Positions 1 to 13,460 of a stretch of 64,000 bases of DNA are shown here, one piece after another (within the stretch, counting starts at the first letter, position 1; each line of letters starts with the position of its first letter). The stretch covers positions 96,712,998 to 96,776,997 of the forward strand of contig CM056377.1 of assembly GCA_029718625.1 (NCBI GenBank), read 5' to 3'. The translations under genes and the position numbers were made by a program. A model generated the notes under the pieces. It saw only the letters and a program-made list of their open reading frames with translations. It was not told the DNA's origin and did no database searches. The DNA is from Synaphobranchus kaupii. Lineage: Eukaryota > Chordata > Actinopteri > Anguilliformes > Synaphobranchidae.

Positions 1-831
1 TGCTTCTCATGCAGTCTGTGGTAGAAAATTAAACGGGCAGAATTATTATTTTTTTTTTTTTTTAAACGTTGCAGTTATTTTACCTTTGATCATAATCTCA
101 GATTACCTAGATTGCAGTCAATATCCTGTTATATATAATTTCCCTTCTTGTTCTTTTTTTGGGAGTGCTAAATAGCATGGTGCATAGCATAATGATGTCT
201 GCCTGTAATCACCTCTGTATACTTGTAGAAAATTAAGTCCATCCACTTAGGCAGTCAGGATTTTATTTCATACTTGAAAATCAGAAGTGCAGATGATTCA
301 ATAAACTAAAGAAGTGTGTATATAGAAAGTCACAGTAAGTATGGTTTCCCTTGAGTTTAGCACTATACATTGTAACACAGAATTGATAATCTATGTGGTT
401 GTTGTCCTCATTTCTTCATCAGAGCAATACTATTGTCCTATGAACTCCAGAGCCTTTGTAATGCATCCCTCAGTGTTGTTATGAAACATACTCAGCGGCA
501 CTGTAAATACAGCTTCACTTGAGTAGCTTCCCTGTGAGCAGTAGCTTGCCTGAGACAGTGTCACAAAGTGCTCAGCAACCAAAATGTATTTTCAACTTTC
601 AGTAGAATCTCACATCAGACTGATTTTAGCTTGTTTTCTTTAAAAAAAAGCTATTATTACAGGTGCTGTGCACGATAAACCAGGTTTACGCTGTTTGCTA
701 TTATTAGTACAGAACAATAAATTAAAAAAAACAGGTTAAGAATTCTGTTTGAGGTATACCACACGGAATTAAACCGGCATCTGCACAATTACAAATTCAA
801 TGTTTTTATTGTATTTGTGTGTGTGCATATA

Positions 832-1310
832 CAGTGCCCTCCACTATTATTGGCACCCCTGGTAAAGATGAGTGAAAAGGGTTATAAAAAATAACCGTTT
901 TAGTGAATTAGCTTAATGTCACACTTAGAGCTTAGATCTTAGAGCCATTTAGCCAACCATGTGTTCCATACTGTTCCAGTGTAATTTACAGCTAAATCTA
1001 GTCCCACCCCCCAATTCCCATAAAGATCCATTGAAATGCAGAGACGTTATAGTATCGCTTGTAAGAGTACCAGAAAATAAGATATCAAGAGTCTTTTGAT
1101 GTTGTTGGTTCACAGACATGAGGACGTCATGACATGCAAAGGATATGCGACCAAATATTAAAAATGATTACTTTATTCTATATATAAATGCAGGGGTGCC
1201 AATAATTGTGGCACACGTGGCTTTGTTAAAAATAATTATTTCTTGATTAGGGATTTTTTTTCTCATAATAAATTTACTTCAATTGAACGTAGGATTTTTC
1301 TAATTTTTTA
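832..1310. mobile_element. Fold-back element a: half copy with cagtgccctccac end
   Basis: Left end cagtgccctccactattatt, then a jump into the right half of the shared core (from cttagagccatttagccaac near 940) and the arm aaaaatgattactttattct as in element c. The other half is missing. Confidence 0.75.
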
Positions 1311-1860
1311 ATATATATAGATATATATATGTGAAATTATAAATATACATGTATATTAAATAGAATAAATGCTTTGTCATTATGTTGAATTGCATCTTTA
1401 ATGTTGATATTTTATAATGTGTGTGTGTTTATATAGGAGTCTTCAGTTTTCCTTAATAATTTCTGTGTATTCTGAAATGTATTTTGGAATGAACATATCA
1501 AATAAATTCTGTGAAATGAAATGAAGTATTGGTGGAACAGTCAAATTAGTGGGGAGGCGCAGGCTACTCGATAAATAACATAAAAGGTTTAAACTATGGA
1601 TAAAGGAGATGCATTGGTGTATGAAGGATTGCAGGCTATTTCTGATTCAGTGACATTGAAGAAGACCAAATCAGCTGAATACCACATTGAATGCAAGTAG
1701 ATAGTCAATGAGGAGGAATAGAAGAGCAAGCATATAGGACAACAAGCATTGAAGTCTGGAAACAGCATGTAAGTGAACCCTAAAATTAAGGGATAGCTTC
1801 TGAGAACTTTATATGTGTTGTAATGTTGAATAATTAGCTCAACATCATCTAATAACCATA

Positions 1861-2081
1861 CTGAAAATTCCAGCATAACCCAGCCCAAGCTTTTGACACT
1901 TCTAGCTGGTCAGCCAGCTATTCCCCAACTGACCAGTCTATAGTCAGCTCATTGGCCTGTTTGGCTGCCAGCTTACTCTACCAGCTTAACCAGCCACATA
2001 TCAGCTATGACCAGCTTGAAGTGTTGAAAACACAGCTTAAACCAGGTTAGAATCCCAGCTGGTCTTAGCTGGAATTTTCAG
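1861..2081. mobile_element. MITE rich in ccagct/agctgg
   Basis: Ends ctgaaaattccagc and gctggaattttcag, with many internal agctggtcagccagct-like palindromes. 221 bp, non-coding. Confidence 0.75.
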
Positions 2082-2285
2082 CAACACTCCTCCTTAGCAT
2101 AACTATTGGGGATGGGCACTTTACTAGAACATTAATATTTAAATAAACACAGGTCACAATCTCATCCATTTTACATTTTCAAACATTCAATAAGCTGCCA
2201 TATATCACTCAAAAATGATCCCATGATATTATTTTGAAATATTATGCTTTATGGTATGTATGCCCGAAAGTGGGGGGGGGGGGGG

Positions 2286-2449
2286 CTATGTACAAAAGGT
2301 TCTATAATTTCTAAACGGTTCATACCCTCACATTAAAGCTGACAGTCTGCACTTTAACCTTATTGTATCCTTTCAAAGTCAAAGTGCTAGAGTACAGAAC
2401 CAAAATAACAAAAAATGTGTCACTGTCCAATGAATTATGGTGCTCACTG
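2286..2449. mobile_element. Truncated Tc1-type MITE
   Basis: Right-hand part of the element type at 56308-56537, ending gaattatggtgctcactg next to TA. Its left side stops at a G-run (about 2271-2285). Confidence 0.75.
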
Positions 2450-5227
2450 TATATATATACAGTATATAATCAAAATGATACAGAGAACATCATTTTAGAC
2501 TAAAAACTAAAGCACAAACCACCAGCATATCTATGGTGTTTCTCATTGGGGCTAAAGGCTAACACATCAGGTCACTTGCGAAAGTAGCAAACATGTTTGA
2601 ATTACTGAATCATAGCTGAATAAGTTTTGACTTCTTAAAGCTCAATTGGTATAACATTTATACAGACACAGGAGTATGAAGTGTGCCTTTAAAACGTGGG
2701 CACATTTTTGCACTCTACCCAACAGTGAAGGCTGTTAAAATGAAGATAGAGCTGTGGGGGCTCTGTCACATGAAGGCCATTTTGTTTTGTGGGTAAGCAT
2801 ATCTAATTATGCACCAGTGGTTTTCTTGGCCAATGGAAAGATGTGTACCTGCATTCTTGAAACTGAGAAGTTTCTTTACGTAGGCTAAGTTACTCAATTT
2901 TTCTCGCCTGCCTGAATGTTCTTATATCACTGAGGTTGATATACAGTATGTAATAAAGTACATCTAATAAAACCGCATTCACAGCTGAAAAAAACCTGAG
3001 CTGTTTTGCAGGCTTTTTGCTGTGTGATCTCAACTGCTGTGTTGGACTTTCCCGTGATTTTGCCATATGATGATGACGGGCTGCTCTTACGGCACACACG
3101 ACACATGGGTGACATACCAGTGATGAGTCGGTGACACACTCATGATTAAGAGATCCCCAGTCACACTTGTTTTCCTGGTGCATCAGCATACCTGACGTAT
3201 CCACCGCAGTATTCAGCTGGAATCTGCCAGTCAAAATGGTGGCTGCATTGGCCCTAATCTCTTTCTGGAGAGTCTGGGTTTAATTACACATTCTTTAGAC
3301 ACATACTGTATCCAGTAAAATAAACTTCACTCTCCATGTTTTCCTGGCACTACACTAAAATGGGTTGACACACTCTCTTGTACTCGTACCCTATTTCCTT
3401 GTGTTTCTCATTGTACAGTATGGCTTTCTGCATTGTGTTTGCTTTATGCACTGATAAAGTGCATAAAGAAAATATTCTTCAAGCCAACAAAGAACATACA
3501 AAGTGTTTTGCTTCTGCTGTGAAATACAAATGGTGTTGAGCAAAAAGGTGCCTGGTAGTTAATATGAACTATGGGTAACTCAATGAAGCACACATTCAGC
3601 TTGGTTCTCTCCTGCAAATCCCTACAAGTCCTCAGCAAAACAAAGACATATTCCTCCATGCTGAATCTTTTGTATATTGTAAATGACATCGTAGATTAGT
3701 ATTCAGTCAAATCACCCAGGTTGGCTATTGATTATGGTAAAGGACATCTGATTCCTGTTCAGTATTTGCTTTGGATGCATCTGCAAGCTCTGGTCTTGGC
3801 CAGATACTTTCTTTAAAAGTGACATATTGTACTTAATTTCTGAGATGTTTTCGATATTAGCTACCACCCGGAGATGAAGTAAGCCGCTGAAAAAATACGA
3901 CAGTTAATCGAATATAATTTGAATGTGCGCTTTCCCCTGTTCAGACACTGTCATACATGTCAAATCCAGGAGTTTTGTATAATTTAAGTCATCTTAATGT
4001 CTTGTTTAATGAGTTAAATATGCCCCCTGTGGAAGCCCTGAGAACAATAGGCAATATGTATACACTTTCAAGGCATGAAGTAGCATGACAACTAGCAGAG
4101 AGCAGCAATTCCAATTTCCAAGTACTCTCGGTACACATGAGAGTGGTTCTTCATGTCTGCGTCGTCTGTGGGAAATCTCGTCTTACAGGAAGATGTTTTG
4201 GGTCAATTTTTTGTTTAATGGTTGAATTAGATATTCTGTATGGAGGTTAATTGAAAAATAAAATTAGGGGCAAAATTGGAAAGAAATTGCATTCTATACG
4301 TGAAAGCATTTAATGATGCACAAACAAAGGGTTAATGTTAACGGTTTAGTAAACAACTGTAGCAGCAAATACACTGCATGTACTGAATAAAGCGTTGACT
4401 AAACTAAAACTGAACAAATGAGCATACCTGAGTTAAATTAAAAATACCTTTGTAACAGGTTGTATCGGTGTGTACGGATGCTCTAGTCTAAACCACGATT
4501 GCCACTGTGAGGGATTTTGTCTTTTGTTCCAACAACAAAAGGGTCCCATTTTGAGCTCCCACTGCATTATGAACCAGGAAGTGCTTTGTGTGCATGCATG
4601 CGGATTGGAAATGATGTCTGGCATTTCTGATGGATAATGTCAGTGAGATTCCTGCCAAAGCCTCCCCGATCACTGTTGCTTCCTGTCTCTCCAGAAGGAA
4701 CAGGGAATCACATGTCCAGAATTGATATACTGTACATGCATACGTATATACACACATACATACAGTATACATACACTCACAACAATGTACCTCTATGTTG
4801 CCAAGCAATGTTTGCTTCAGCTTAGAATGAAGGAAAAGAAAGCTAGACTAGATTAGACTGGACTGATGGAGCTTTAGTTAAAAAACATGGAACATCGAAT
4901 CACACATACTCAGGCATAGTAGCAGAATGATGAATATGTTTCAGGTTGACCATACATATCTAGGGTAAAGTCCCTGTTATGTAGGAGGCAGGTTGTTCAT
5001 GTCACATTGTGGCACGTGGCATTTCCATAAACAAAAAAAATATGTGTATGCTGAGAAAAAAAAAATGGAGAGACCTGTCAATAGTGCAGCCGAGAGAAAG
5101 CCACTTCAATGTGAAGTCTGAAAGCCTTTGTTAAGCAGAAGCCAGAACGGTACTCATACAGCACGATAAGAGGACAATGGACACTGGCAATGCCCTCACT
5201 ATATGGGATTACACTGCATTACAATCG
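2450..5227. other. Non-coding 3' flank, nothing recognised
   Basis: Only short unsupported ORFs; no splice-flanked exon, RNA gene or clear repeat. Confidence 0.5.
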
Positions 5228-5275
5228 CATAGCACATACTCTTATCCAAAGTGACTTACAAAAATGGTACATTTA
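5228..5275. repeat. SINE fragment
   Basis: cacatactcttatccaaagtgacttacaaa matches the core block of the SINE at 38208-38441. The rest is missing or too diverged. Confidence 0.5.
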
Positions 5276-5584
5276 TGCCTAGTTCTAGTGACACTGTGCA
5301 TATCATTGATAAGGAAATTTGAAAACTGACATTAAGATTACAATTGGATTTTAACCTCTTTGTGCAGAGGCTTAATTTGACCCATTTTCATCTGTTTTGT
5401 ACCGTTCTGTTTAAAGCTTTATGACTCCAGATATCAATGTAACACAAACACCAATAATGGCTTAAATTAATGAAGACCCTGGTACCATTTATTATCATGC
5501 CTTAAATAAAATTATTTTCATAACTCACATGTAAATTATGGGCAGTGAATGCACAACCCCCGGTGAAAAACAAAGTTCCATCAC

Positions 5585-5990
5585 TCTAGTTTACAGTGAA
5601 CACCTGAGAGTTGCTGGAATGTTGGCCCATTCCTCCTGACAGAACTGGTGTAACTGAGTCAGGTTTGTAGGCGTCCTTGCTCACACACACTTTTTCAGTT
5701 CTGCCTACAAATTTTCGATTGGACTGAGGTCAGGACTTTGTGATGGCCACTCCAATACCTTGAATTTGTTGTCCTTAAGCCATTTTGCCACAACTTTGGA
5801 AGTATGCTTTGGGTCATTGTCCATTTGGAAGAGCCATTTGCAACCAAGCTTTAACTTCCTGGCTGATGTCTTGAGATGTTGCTTCAATATATCCACATAA
5901 ATTTCCTTCCTCATGATGCCATCTATTTTATGAAGTGCACCAGTCCCTCCTGCAGCAAAGCACCCCCACAACATGATGCTGCAATCAATC
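5585..5990 (-). pseudogene. Tc1 transposase C-terminal fragment
   Basis: Minus strand: [31 protein letters not shown] (catalytic Asp) and [15 protein letters not shown] (with the Glu), then in another frame CQEEWANIPATL. This is the second half of a Tc1 transposase, truncated upstream. No terminal repeats found. Confidence 0.9.
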
Positions 5991-6049
5991 ACTCTCGCAT
6001 ACATTCTCACGCTGCAATCACTCATTAGCTCATTGACTTCACTATACAT

Positions 6050-6512
6050 GTATATTCTCCCGTTGTTCTTTGTCTGGTGCCAGTTCGTTAAGTCTTGTTC
6101 GTTGTAACTCTGGTCTTGTCTAGTTTTGATATCTAAGTCATAGTCTTGCTTTGTCTTGCTAAACTAACGCTTCATAGTCTCGTTTTGTCTTGCTGAAATT
6201 AACGCTTTGTCTGTTATTCTGCTTACCTGCCAGCCTGCAGCTTCCTCCCTGTTCTACGCCACGCATCCCTGTCTCCCGCATCCTGCTCTCCCTCTGCTAC
6301 GCCAACCCAGGATTCAGCCACTGTCCAGCCCCTTTGCCTGCTCCCCGCTCCCGCTCTGCTCCTGTTCTCGCCAACCCAGGATTCAGCCCCTCTCCCTTTT
6401 CTCCCTATACGTCCAGAGTTTTGGGCGAAGTAATAAACGCTCCCCGCAAGCATTATTGTATTCTGTCTCTGAGTCGTGCATTTGAGTCCAGTCCCTACCC
6501 GGATCCTTAACA
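6050..6512 (+). mobile_element. Retrotransposon LTR remnant (Gypsy-like)
   Basis: Pyrimidine-rich, with aataaacg at about 6432 and a terminal ctgtctctgagtc...ccttaaca that matches the 93-bp LTR at 60440-60532. The two ccaacccaggattcagcc copies (6302, 6374) are internal repeats. The start is uncertain. ORFs within it are not genes. Confidence 0.6.
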
Positions 6513-7788
6513 GCCTGTTGTTTGGAAATATGCTTGTGACATGCACAGCTATGACAATCGCTCCCAACTGTCTAATGACCTATAGTATACCTCTCTTTGG
6601 AAAGCTTAGAATGCGCTCTTTTTTGATATTAAGGCTGTCAATCAATTACAATTAGTTCCAAGACATTACTAGTCCCAATTTGAATTGCGTAATGTTCTGC
6701 AGACACATTTTTGAGATTTTACCCATGTTGAAACTTACACCACATATAGGTGGAAAATATATATATAGGCAGGAAATAACTACATAATCTTAGAAAGGCT
6801 TTAATAATGCAGGTAGGGTTGTGACATTATTCCATTCTTTATGAGAGATTTTCATAGCAGAAGGAAATTATGTTTTGATGACTATGTTTTGATGAAATTC
6901 ACTCTTAATAAGTGAGCAGGCAAAATAACAATTTAATTTACCTACGTCAAGGACCTTATGTGTTTTTTACTGTTGCTGTGATAGTATAAAATGTTTTGGT
7001 GGTTAAAGAAGAACTGTATCCAACTCCTATATATATTTAAATGTCTAGTATCTTCAACCCGATTCCCTCTCATGTATGTTTGTGATGTAGACCCGAGGGT
7101 CTACACCTCTAGGGTCACTGCACAAAGGGGTTCATGGGAAAATTCATGGATTTAAATTGTATTCACACACACACACAGACAGACAGACACACATGGGCCC
7201 TGCTCACTTATTCTGATGGTGCAGAGGAGAGCCATTTTGTATCTGTCAGTCCAGGGCCAAAATGGCTGCAGTTTCATAATGCGCAGTGAAAGCTCTAGAG
7301 AGTAGCATTTAATAAATTAGAAAGGGTTCAGTAAGAGGACACAAATACTCAGTGTAATCATATTATGATATATTTTATAGTCATCATTATTATATTGAAA
7401 TGTCACAGGTATTTCATTCCTTATATTATTTTGCATCTTTGTCAAAATACAGTAAACACTCTGTTTTTATTTATTCAGGGCTGTGGTTTAAAGATATACC
7501 TTTAGGTTTCAGTAAAAGCTGTAAGTATCAAGGAGAAATATAGCAATGAGAATGTAGTAGGCCTACTCAGCTGCAAAACCTTGTTATTATCATATTATTA
7601 TAATAGCATGATATTAACTGTTAACTGCGTTTATTATTCTCTTTCTCTCTGACCTGTATGATGTGATACATGCACATTATGTTACATTGTAAAACACAAT
7701 TTAATACAAACATATAAAAACCTTTAAAGTTTAAGTTTAGATACATATGTTGTCATCTTGGAAGAATGTCTGAAATGAAATCCCTGTC

Positions 7789-7822
<34 letters not shown>

Positions 7823-9335
7823 AAGTACGTGCATGAGTGTATAATACACTGAAAGATAGGGTAGTATTAACTATGGGTATATTAGCAGTCAGCTCTGCTG
7901 CACTAGTTTATCCAGCGTGGCCTGGAGCTCAATAGGTCAAATCAGACATTTTGCTTCTGCATTCATTTTTAAACATACTCAAGCTCTGCTAATTTTCACT
8001 TTCACTAAAACAAGAACAGTACACTTTTATGTTGTTGCTGTTTCGGCCTTTATGAAGTACTAAGGCGCAGGGGGAGGGGGAATGAGTGTACGTACGTAGT
8101 GGGAATTCTGGTCACACTTGTCCATTTGAGCCCCCGGGTCAACTGCCCCTGCAGGATTCCTAGCATTGCCTGGCCATGCTGTGTAAATCACTGTGTGTTT
8201 TACTCAACGAGCCCTCAACGTGACCACCCGCCTCTCCCTGCCGTTCAGAACACAATGTGCCAGATTACACGACATGTTCCTTTAGGCGGAGCAGCCTTCT
8301 GCTTTATTCATGACTCAGGCATTTAACTCAGGGTCTATGTCCCTTTGTGATGATACAGTACAGCAGAAGCTTGTGTCCTTTTGGTTTGTCACACTGATAC
8401 TATAGTTTGAAGGAAACTGTTGTTTCTCAAGAAAGTTTCAGATTATTATAAATATACATACATATATAATTAACATTTTCTTTTACGTCCTGAGGTAAAA
8501 GGTAGCTAGCTAAGCAAATGTTACTTTACCCACAGTTTACCAATCAAATGTAAGTACATTTTACATGAACATAATCGTTATATTACTATACTAGGACTAG
8601 CTGGTATACCATTAATCGATATACCATTAATCGATAATTAATCGATATTCAAAGACAACGTTTAATCTGGCCGCATTTTTTTAATTTAGCTAAACGTTAA
8701 GTCTGAATGTTAGCTACAGATTCAAATTGCTTCGAAATGCAGCATAGGCTGAAGTTTCATTAAATTAAATTCATTTTTCATTCTCATCGCTGGTGATTAT
8801 TGATGTTGAGTTTTGTAGTTAATCCATTATGTTTGATTTTGGTTGTTTCTTTTAAAATGTAATCGGTACTCATACCCTCAATGTTATAATCAATAAAATC
8901 TGACTTCAGGAACTTTACTTATTGAAGAAATGTTTTTAAACAGGATGTGTAGGCTACCACCATCTGAAAATGGGCTAAATTCTTAGTTTTACACAATCCA
9001 TAAAGACTATTTTGTCATACTTGAATGAGCTACAGGGTATTTTCTGTTATTGTTTCAACATAGGGACTGCCACAGTCATATCTGTACAAGTAGTTGTGTA
9101 ATTGAAATGGTAAACAAGCAGGCACTTTAAGGATGCCAACCTGCATTTGTATATACCAAAACCAACAGAAATGATTGATCCTTTGTAGTAGTGCAATGCC
9201 TACTAGCTAAGAAGCCCACCTCCTGTAACTAGACTGCATTGACTGCTCTGCTAACTGAAGTTTGACAATTATTTGAGAGCCGTAGGGAGATTGTGGAGGG
9301 GGTTCTGAAATATACGTATTTAGTGTGATTGCTAT
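6513..9335. other. Non-coding 3' flank with short simple repeats
   Basis: (CA)n/(CAGA)n at 7166-7193 and (GT)n at 7789-7820; short direct repeat ataccattaatcgat at 8606-8640. No gene. Confidence 0.5.
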
Positions 9336-9760
9336 ATGATCAGTCTGTCTCCCTCTGTATCTCCCTCTTTGCATGTATCCCCCCCCCCCCCCCCCCCCTC
9401 CATCACTCTGTCTCCATCTGTATATATTTCTCCCTCTATCTCCCCTCTCTATTTTTCCCCCCTCCCTCTATTTCTCCCTCCATCTCCCCTATCTATTTGT
9501 CACTCCCTCTTTCTCCCTCCCTCTCCCTGTATTTGTCCCTCTTTCTCCCTCTCTCTCCCTCTATTTGTCCCGTTCTCTCCCTCTGTATCTCTGCTTCCTT
9601 TCCCCTCTATCCTATATTTTTTCTCTCCTGTATTTACTCTATTTACCCTCTGTCTGACTTGTTTATGCTGACCTCTATTCTCAACATACTCTCCTTTTTT
9701 TCTCTACATGTCATCTATCACTCCCTCTCTGTATGTAGTATCTCTCTATCCTCTATCTCT
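9336..9760. repeat. Long polypyrimidine tract (CTCCCT-rich)
   Basis: About 420 bp almost free of purines on the plus strand, built from ctccctct(a/g)t(t/c)t variants and a C20 run at 9379-9398. The Pro/Ser/Leu-rich ORFs are artefacts of this. Confidence 0.9.
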
Positions 9761-9932
9761 CAGTGTGTGATATTGATATTTAAATTGGTTTTATTAGTAG
9801 TCTGCAATGTAATTTTTACTGTCAAGAGATTGTTACAAGATAATTTTTAAAAAAAGTACATTTGGCAGTATTGGAAAGAAATGACATTTGTTGTGATAGC
9901 CACGCAATAGTCAAATTTGGTAATTCATAGAT

Positions 9933-9954
9933 GCCCCCCCCCCCCCCCCCCCCC
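9933..9954. repeat. Poly-C run
   Basis: About 22 C in a row; likely length-unstable in sequencing. Confidence 0.9.
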
Positions 9955-11595
9955 TTCTAGGCCTATTCAGTCTGAAATTGAAGAATTTGTGAGGTAGTGC
10001 GCACAGGCACGACAGTGCGAGTATGGCGGCGTGGGTCTGCGATATTGAAAATCTGATTTCTCACTCTTGCTGAAATCTGAAAGTTGGCAGCCCTGAGATA
10101 ACTACACAGATTAATTATTCTAGAATGGAACCATGTAATTACTTAAACATGCAGTGTGGAGACACTCAGAATCTGCCAACATCCCAGCTGCTAAAATTAA
10201 CTTTAAACTTTCCTTAGTCATTCGCCTCAGCCTCTCTCTCCTGAAGCTAATGACCCTAATTACAGCATGAGGAGGAAAAAAAATTCTCATTCATGATTAG
10301 GAGTGTCCTTGCTTTAGTTCTACTGATAATGAATACTTTAAACAAGATGCTTCATTGCGTTAGTCCATAAGGCAGAGGTAAAGGGAAAGCCTGAATTAGC
10401 TACTGAGCCTTCATGTATAAGGGAAAATGGAAAAAGGAAACAACATGCCGGTCCATGACCCCAGGTGATTTTTGAAGGTTGATAACACAAAAGGTATTGC
10501 AGTTTTAAAACACAATAGAATTACTGCAAATCTGTTAAGTAAACATGCGGTGGTCTCGTCCAACACAGTTACTGGTCGAAAATAATAAGAAAATGAAATC
10601 GGGCTGGTAGTGAGAATAGGCCATCAGACCATGTCTAAAGATTACACTGTCTATGTCCCATATGTACTTTGTGCAGAAGTAGTCAACCTGCTCCTGCAGG
10701 ATATATTTGGTCTGGCAATGACCTCATCCCATTCGCTCCTTATGTGACCCAATCAGGATAGTGTTCAGGAGGTAATCTATACTGTCAAGCAATTTATGAA
10801 TGGTATCGTAAACCCCGGCTGACAGGTGTCCTGTCAGTCTACGTTTCAACATTATGAGGCCCAGAACAAGTTCTCTGTCTGAGCTTGAAAGCAGGGGTTA
10901 CAAAGCAGAGCAGAATGGTAATTGTGTAGCTGGGATGACGCTTTGTGGCAGCTGAATGCAAAGTGGCCTTCACCAAGAGCTGGAAGATGATGAATCAAAA
11001 CCATGCTGTGGGCTTTGATTATAAAACTGTGATAGCCAGAGGCGTGCAAGAAGGGAAATATGGCTCATAGCTGTACTGTTTTAGCTATTTTTACCAATAG
11101 GCCTACTGAAAATTATTATAGTTTCAACCAAGACAGAATTTCCAGAACTGACTCAAATTTTTAAAATGCCTATTCATTTTTTTTTCATCCCCAAAATGTA
11201 TAATTATATTATTACAAAATAATAGTTTTTGAAATACTGCATAAAATAAATTCTGAAGCAGATATATTTTGTCCACATCTTTTGCTTTAGGCCACCATCT
11301 AGTGTAGAATATTAATACTGCAACAGATCAGATTTCAGTTTATTCTCATTACTAAAACATAGATCAGAACCAAAATCATAGTAGTTTAAGTCAAAATAAA
11401 AACTGTTTAGTTCTGGGCTTCCTATACTCATTGCTTTTCTTTGTACTCGCACAATACTGGGTTCAGTGCAACAGCATTTTCTCCTTACCTGGTATACTAA
11501 ACAGTGGAGATAATGATGATATGGATATAGCAGCCTTATAGGTGTAGCCAGTCTGTTAGTACCGAACACTAAATTAATGAAATCCGGATGGGTAC
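9955..11595. other. Non-coding 3' flank, nothing recognised
   Basis: No supported gene or repeat family. Confidence 0.5.
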
Positions 11596-11643
<48 letters not shown>

Positions 11644-11700
11644 CGTGTGTGCATGCGTGTGTGCATGTGTATATGCTTGTGTGTGCATGCATTTGTGAGA
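11596..11700. repeat. (GT)n microsatellite
   Basis: Pure (TG) for about 45 bp then interrupted tgtgcatgcgtg units. Confidence 0.95.
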
Positions 11701-13085
11701 GTATGCATGTTTGTAATTCACTGGGCAAGAACACAGTTGTGGCCATTCTAGCTAGTAAAATGTGAAGACCCTCAAAAATATTCACTTAATTTAGTATATA
11801 AAATATGTTAATATATTGTATACGTTTACAGATTTTCAAATTTCTGCAAATGTCTTTAGTCACTAATTTATCAGCCATGACCGATTTCCATACCCTTGAT
11901 TGACTTTGGCTGTTGCATAAACATGAAACTGCACAGCCTAATTACTGAGGGAAGTGCTGAAATGATTAGACCTGTTGAATGGAACAGCTGATTAAATCAA
12001 GAGTTATACAGAAAGGAACCAATGTACACTTTGTGTCAAGAGAAGAATGCCTTTGCAACATTTATTGGAGGGTGGACTATGTCGGCCCACTTTCACTATG
12101 GAGGTGTTCAAAACTGGACATTTCTAATCCTGCGAGCCATTACAGTTCAACCAATCATAATCTGTTAATTGCAGATTGTGCTCATTTACCAATAAATTGG
12201 TTGATCAATCATGCAATTAACCAATCTGAAGTCCAAAACACCGTATCTGTATATATTTTTTAGAAAGCAAGCATGAAGAAATACAACCATAAACTGATTA
12301 AGTTTAATTTAATGTTAGAATAGGTTGAAAAAAAAATTGTACCAATGTAATGGTATCTACATGTATGTAACCATTTCATGTGTAGTACATACGTATGTGG
12401 CTGTCAATCACCTACTGTAGTACTGTAACAATGATTAACATATAAGGGTAATGCAAGTCATAAAAAGAGGTGGTGACATTCTTATTTCAACAGTGTAATT
12501 GTGACCCCTTCACCAGGTACCTGCTGCTTGTTGCCATGGTACTGTTTGATTGACAAACCATGACAGTCTCATTCATGACTGTGGTCGTGACCCTGCAGGT
12601 GTGCAGGAAGCAGCCTCCACCCAGCATAGTAGATTTGCTTGCATACGCTGCTGTGCACATTGCATGCATTCTGGGTGGATCAGATAAAGGGAGAGACAGG
12701 TGTCCCTAGCACTGCGTTGTGTCTGTGCGCCCGCGCGTCTGTCTGCCAGGTTTTTATAAGCTGTTCAGAAAAGCAGGTCAGGGAGAGAGCTCTCATATCT
12801 CCACCTGCTGGCCTGAGATGTGAACCGCACCATGCGCCCAGCTTCAGTACCTCCACCTTGTTGAAAAGGGTCACTGTGGCTGAATGGCCATTGTAGATAC
12901 TGTGCTTTTGTACAGTCAAGCTAATGCTTGGGTGATAAAGCTCTTCTGGCTTGACAACGTACAGTAAAAACATTTACCTTCATAAACATTTAAAATTTAT
13001 AAAATGTTCAAACTTTTTATTTGAACAGCTGGACATAAACACTAAGATAAATCATAAAAAACCAAGGTCAAGTAGTTGAGAAATT
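11701..13085. other. Non-coding 3' flank, nothing recognised
   Basis: Short ORFs only; no splice context or family similarity seen. Confidence 0.5.
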
Positions 13086-13099
13086 GAGATGAGGGGTAC

Positions 13100-13261
13100 T
13101 GTGTGTGTGTGTGTGTGTGTGTGTGCATGTGTGCCTCTGTGTGTGCCTCTGTGTGTCTGTGTGTGTGTCTGCATGTGTGCCTCTGTGTGTATGTGTGTGT
13201 GGTGTGTGTGGGTGTGTCTGCGTGTGTGTATGTGCGGGTGTGTGTGTGTCTGCATGTGTTC

Positions 13262-13297
<36 letters not shown>

Positions 13298-13460
13298 GTG
13301 CCTCTGTGTGTGTGTGTGTGTGTGTGTGTGTCTGCGTGTGTGCCTCTGTGTGCAGGTGTGTGTGTGTGTGTGTGTGTGTGTGTCTGCGTGTGTGCCTCTG
13401 TGTGTGTGTGTGTGTGTGTGTGCAGGTGTGTGTGTGTCTGCATGTGTGCCTCTGTGTGTA
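13100..13460. repeat. TG-rich minisatellite
   Basis: About 360 bp of (TG)n broken by recurring CTCTG, CTGCATG/CTGCGTG and GCAGG interruptions, giving a higher-order unit. It lies just 3' of ptprc or inside its 3' UTR, as a CA-rich tract in the transcript. The cysteine/valine-rich ORFs here are repeat artefacts. Confidence 0.95.

Noticed and set aside
6190..6567. Overlapping ORFs of about 100 codons
   Set aside because: They lie in a pyrimidine-rich LTR remnant and are open on both strands because of composition.
6223..6567. Arg/Gly-rich minus-strand ORF as a gene
   Set aside because: Complement of the LTR ORFs; no homology or splice sites.
9329..9850. 173-codon ORF, the longest in the window
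   Set aside because: Low-complexity Pro/Ser/Leu product of the polypyrimidine tract; open in several frames at once, with no splice context.
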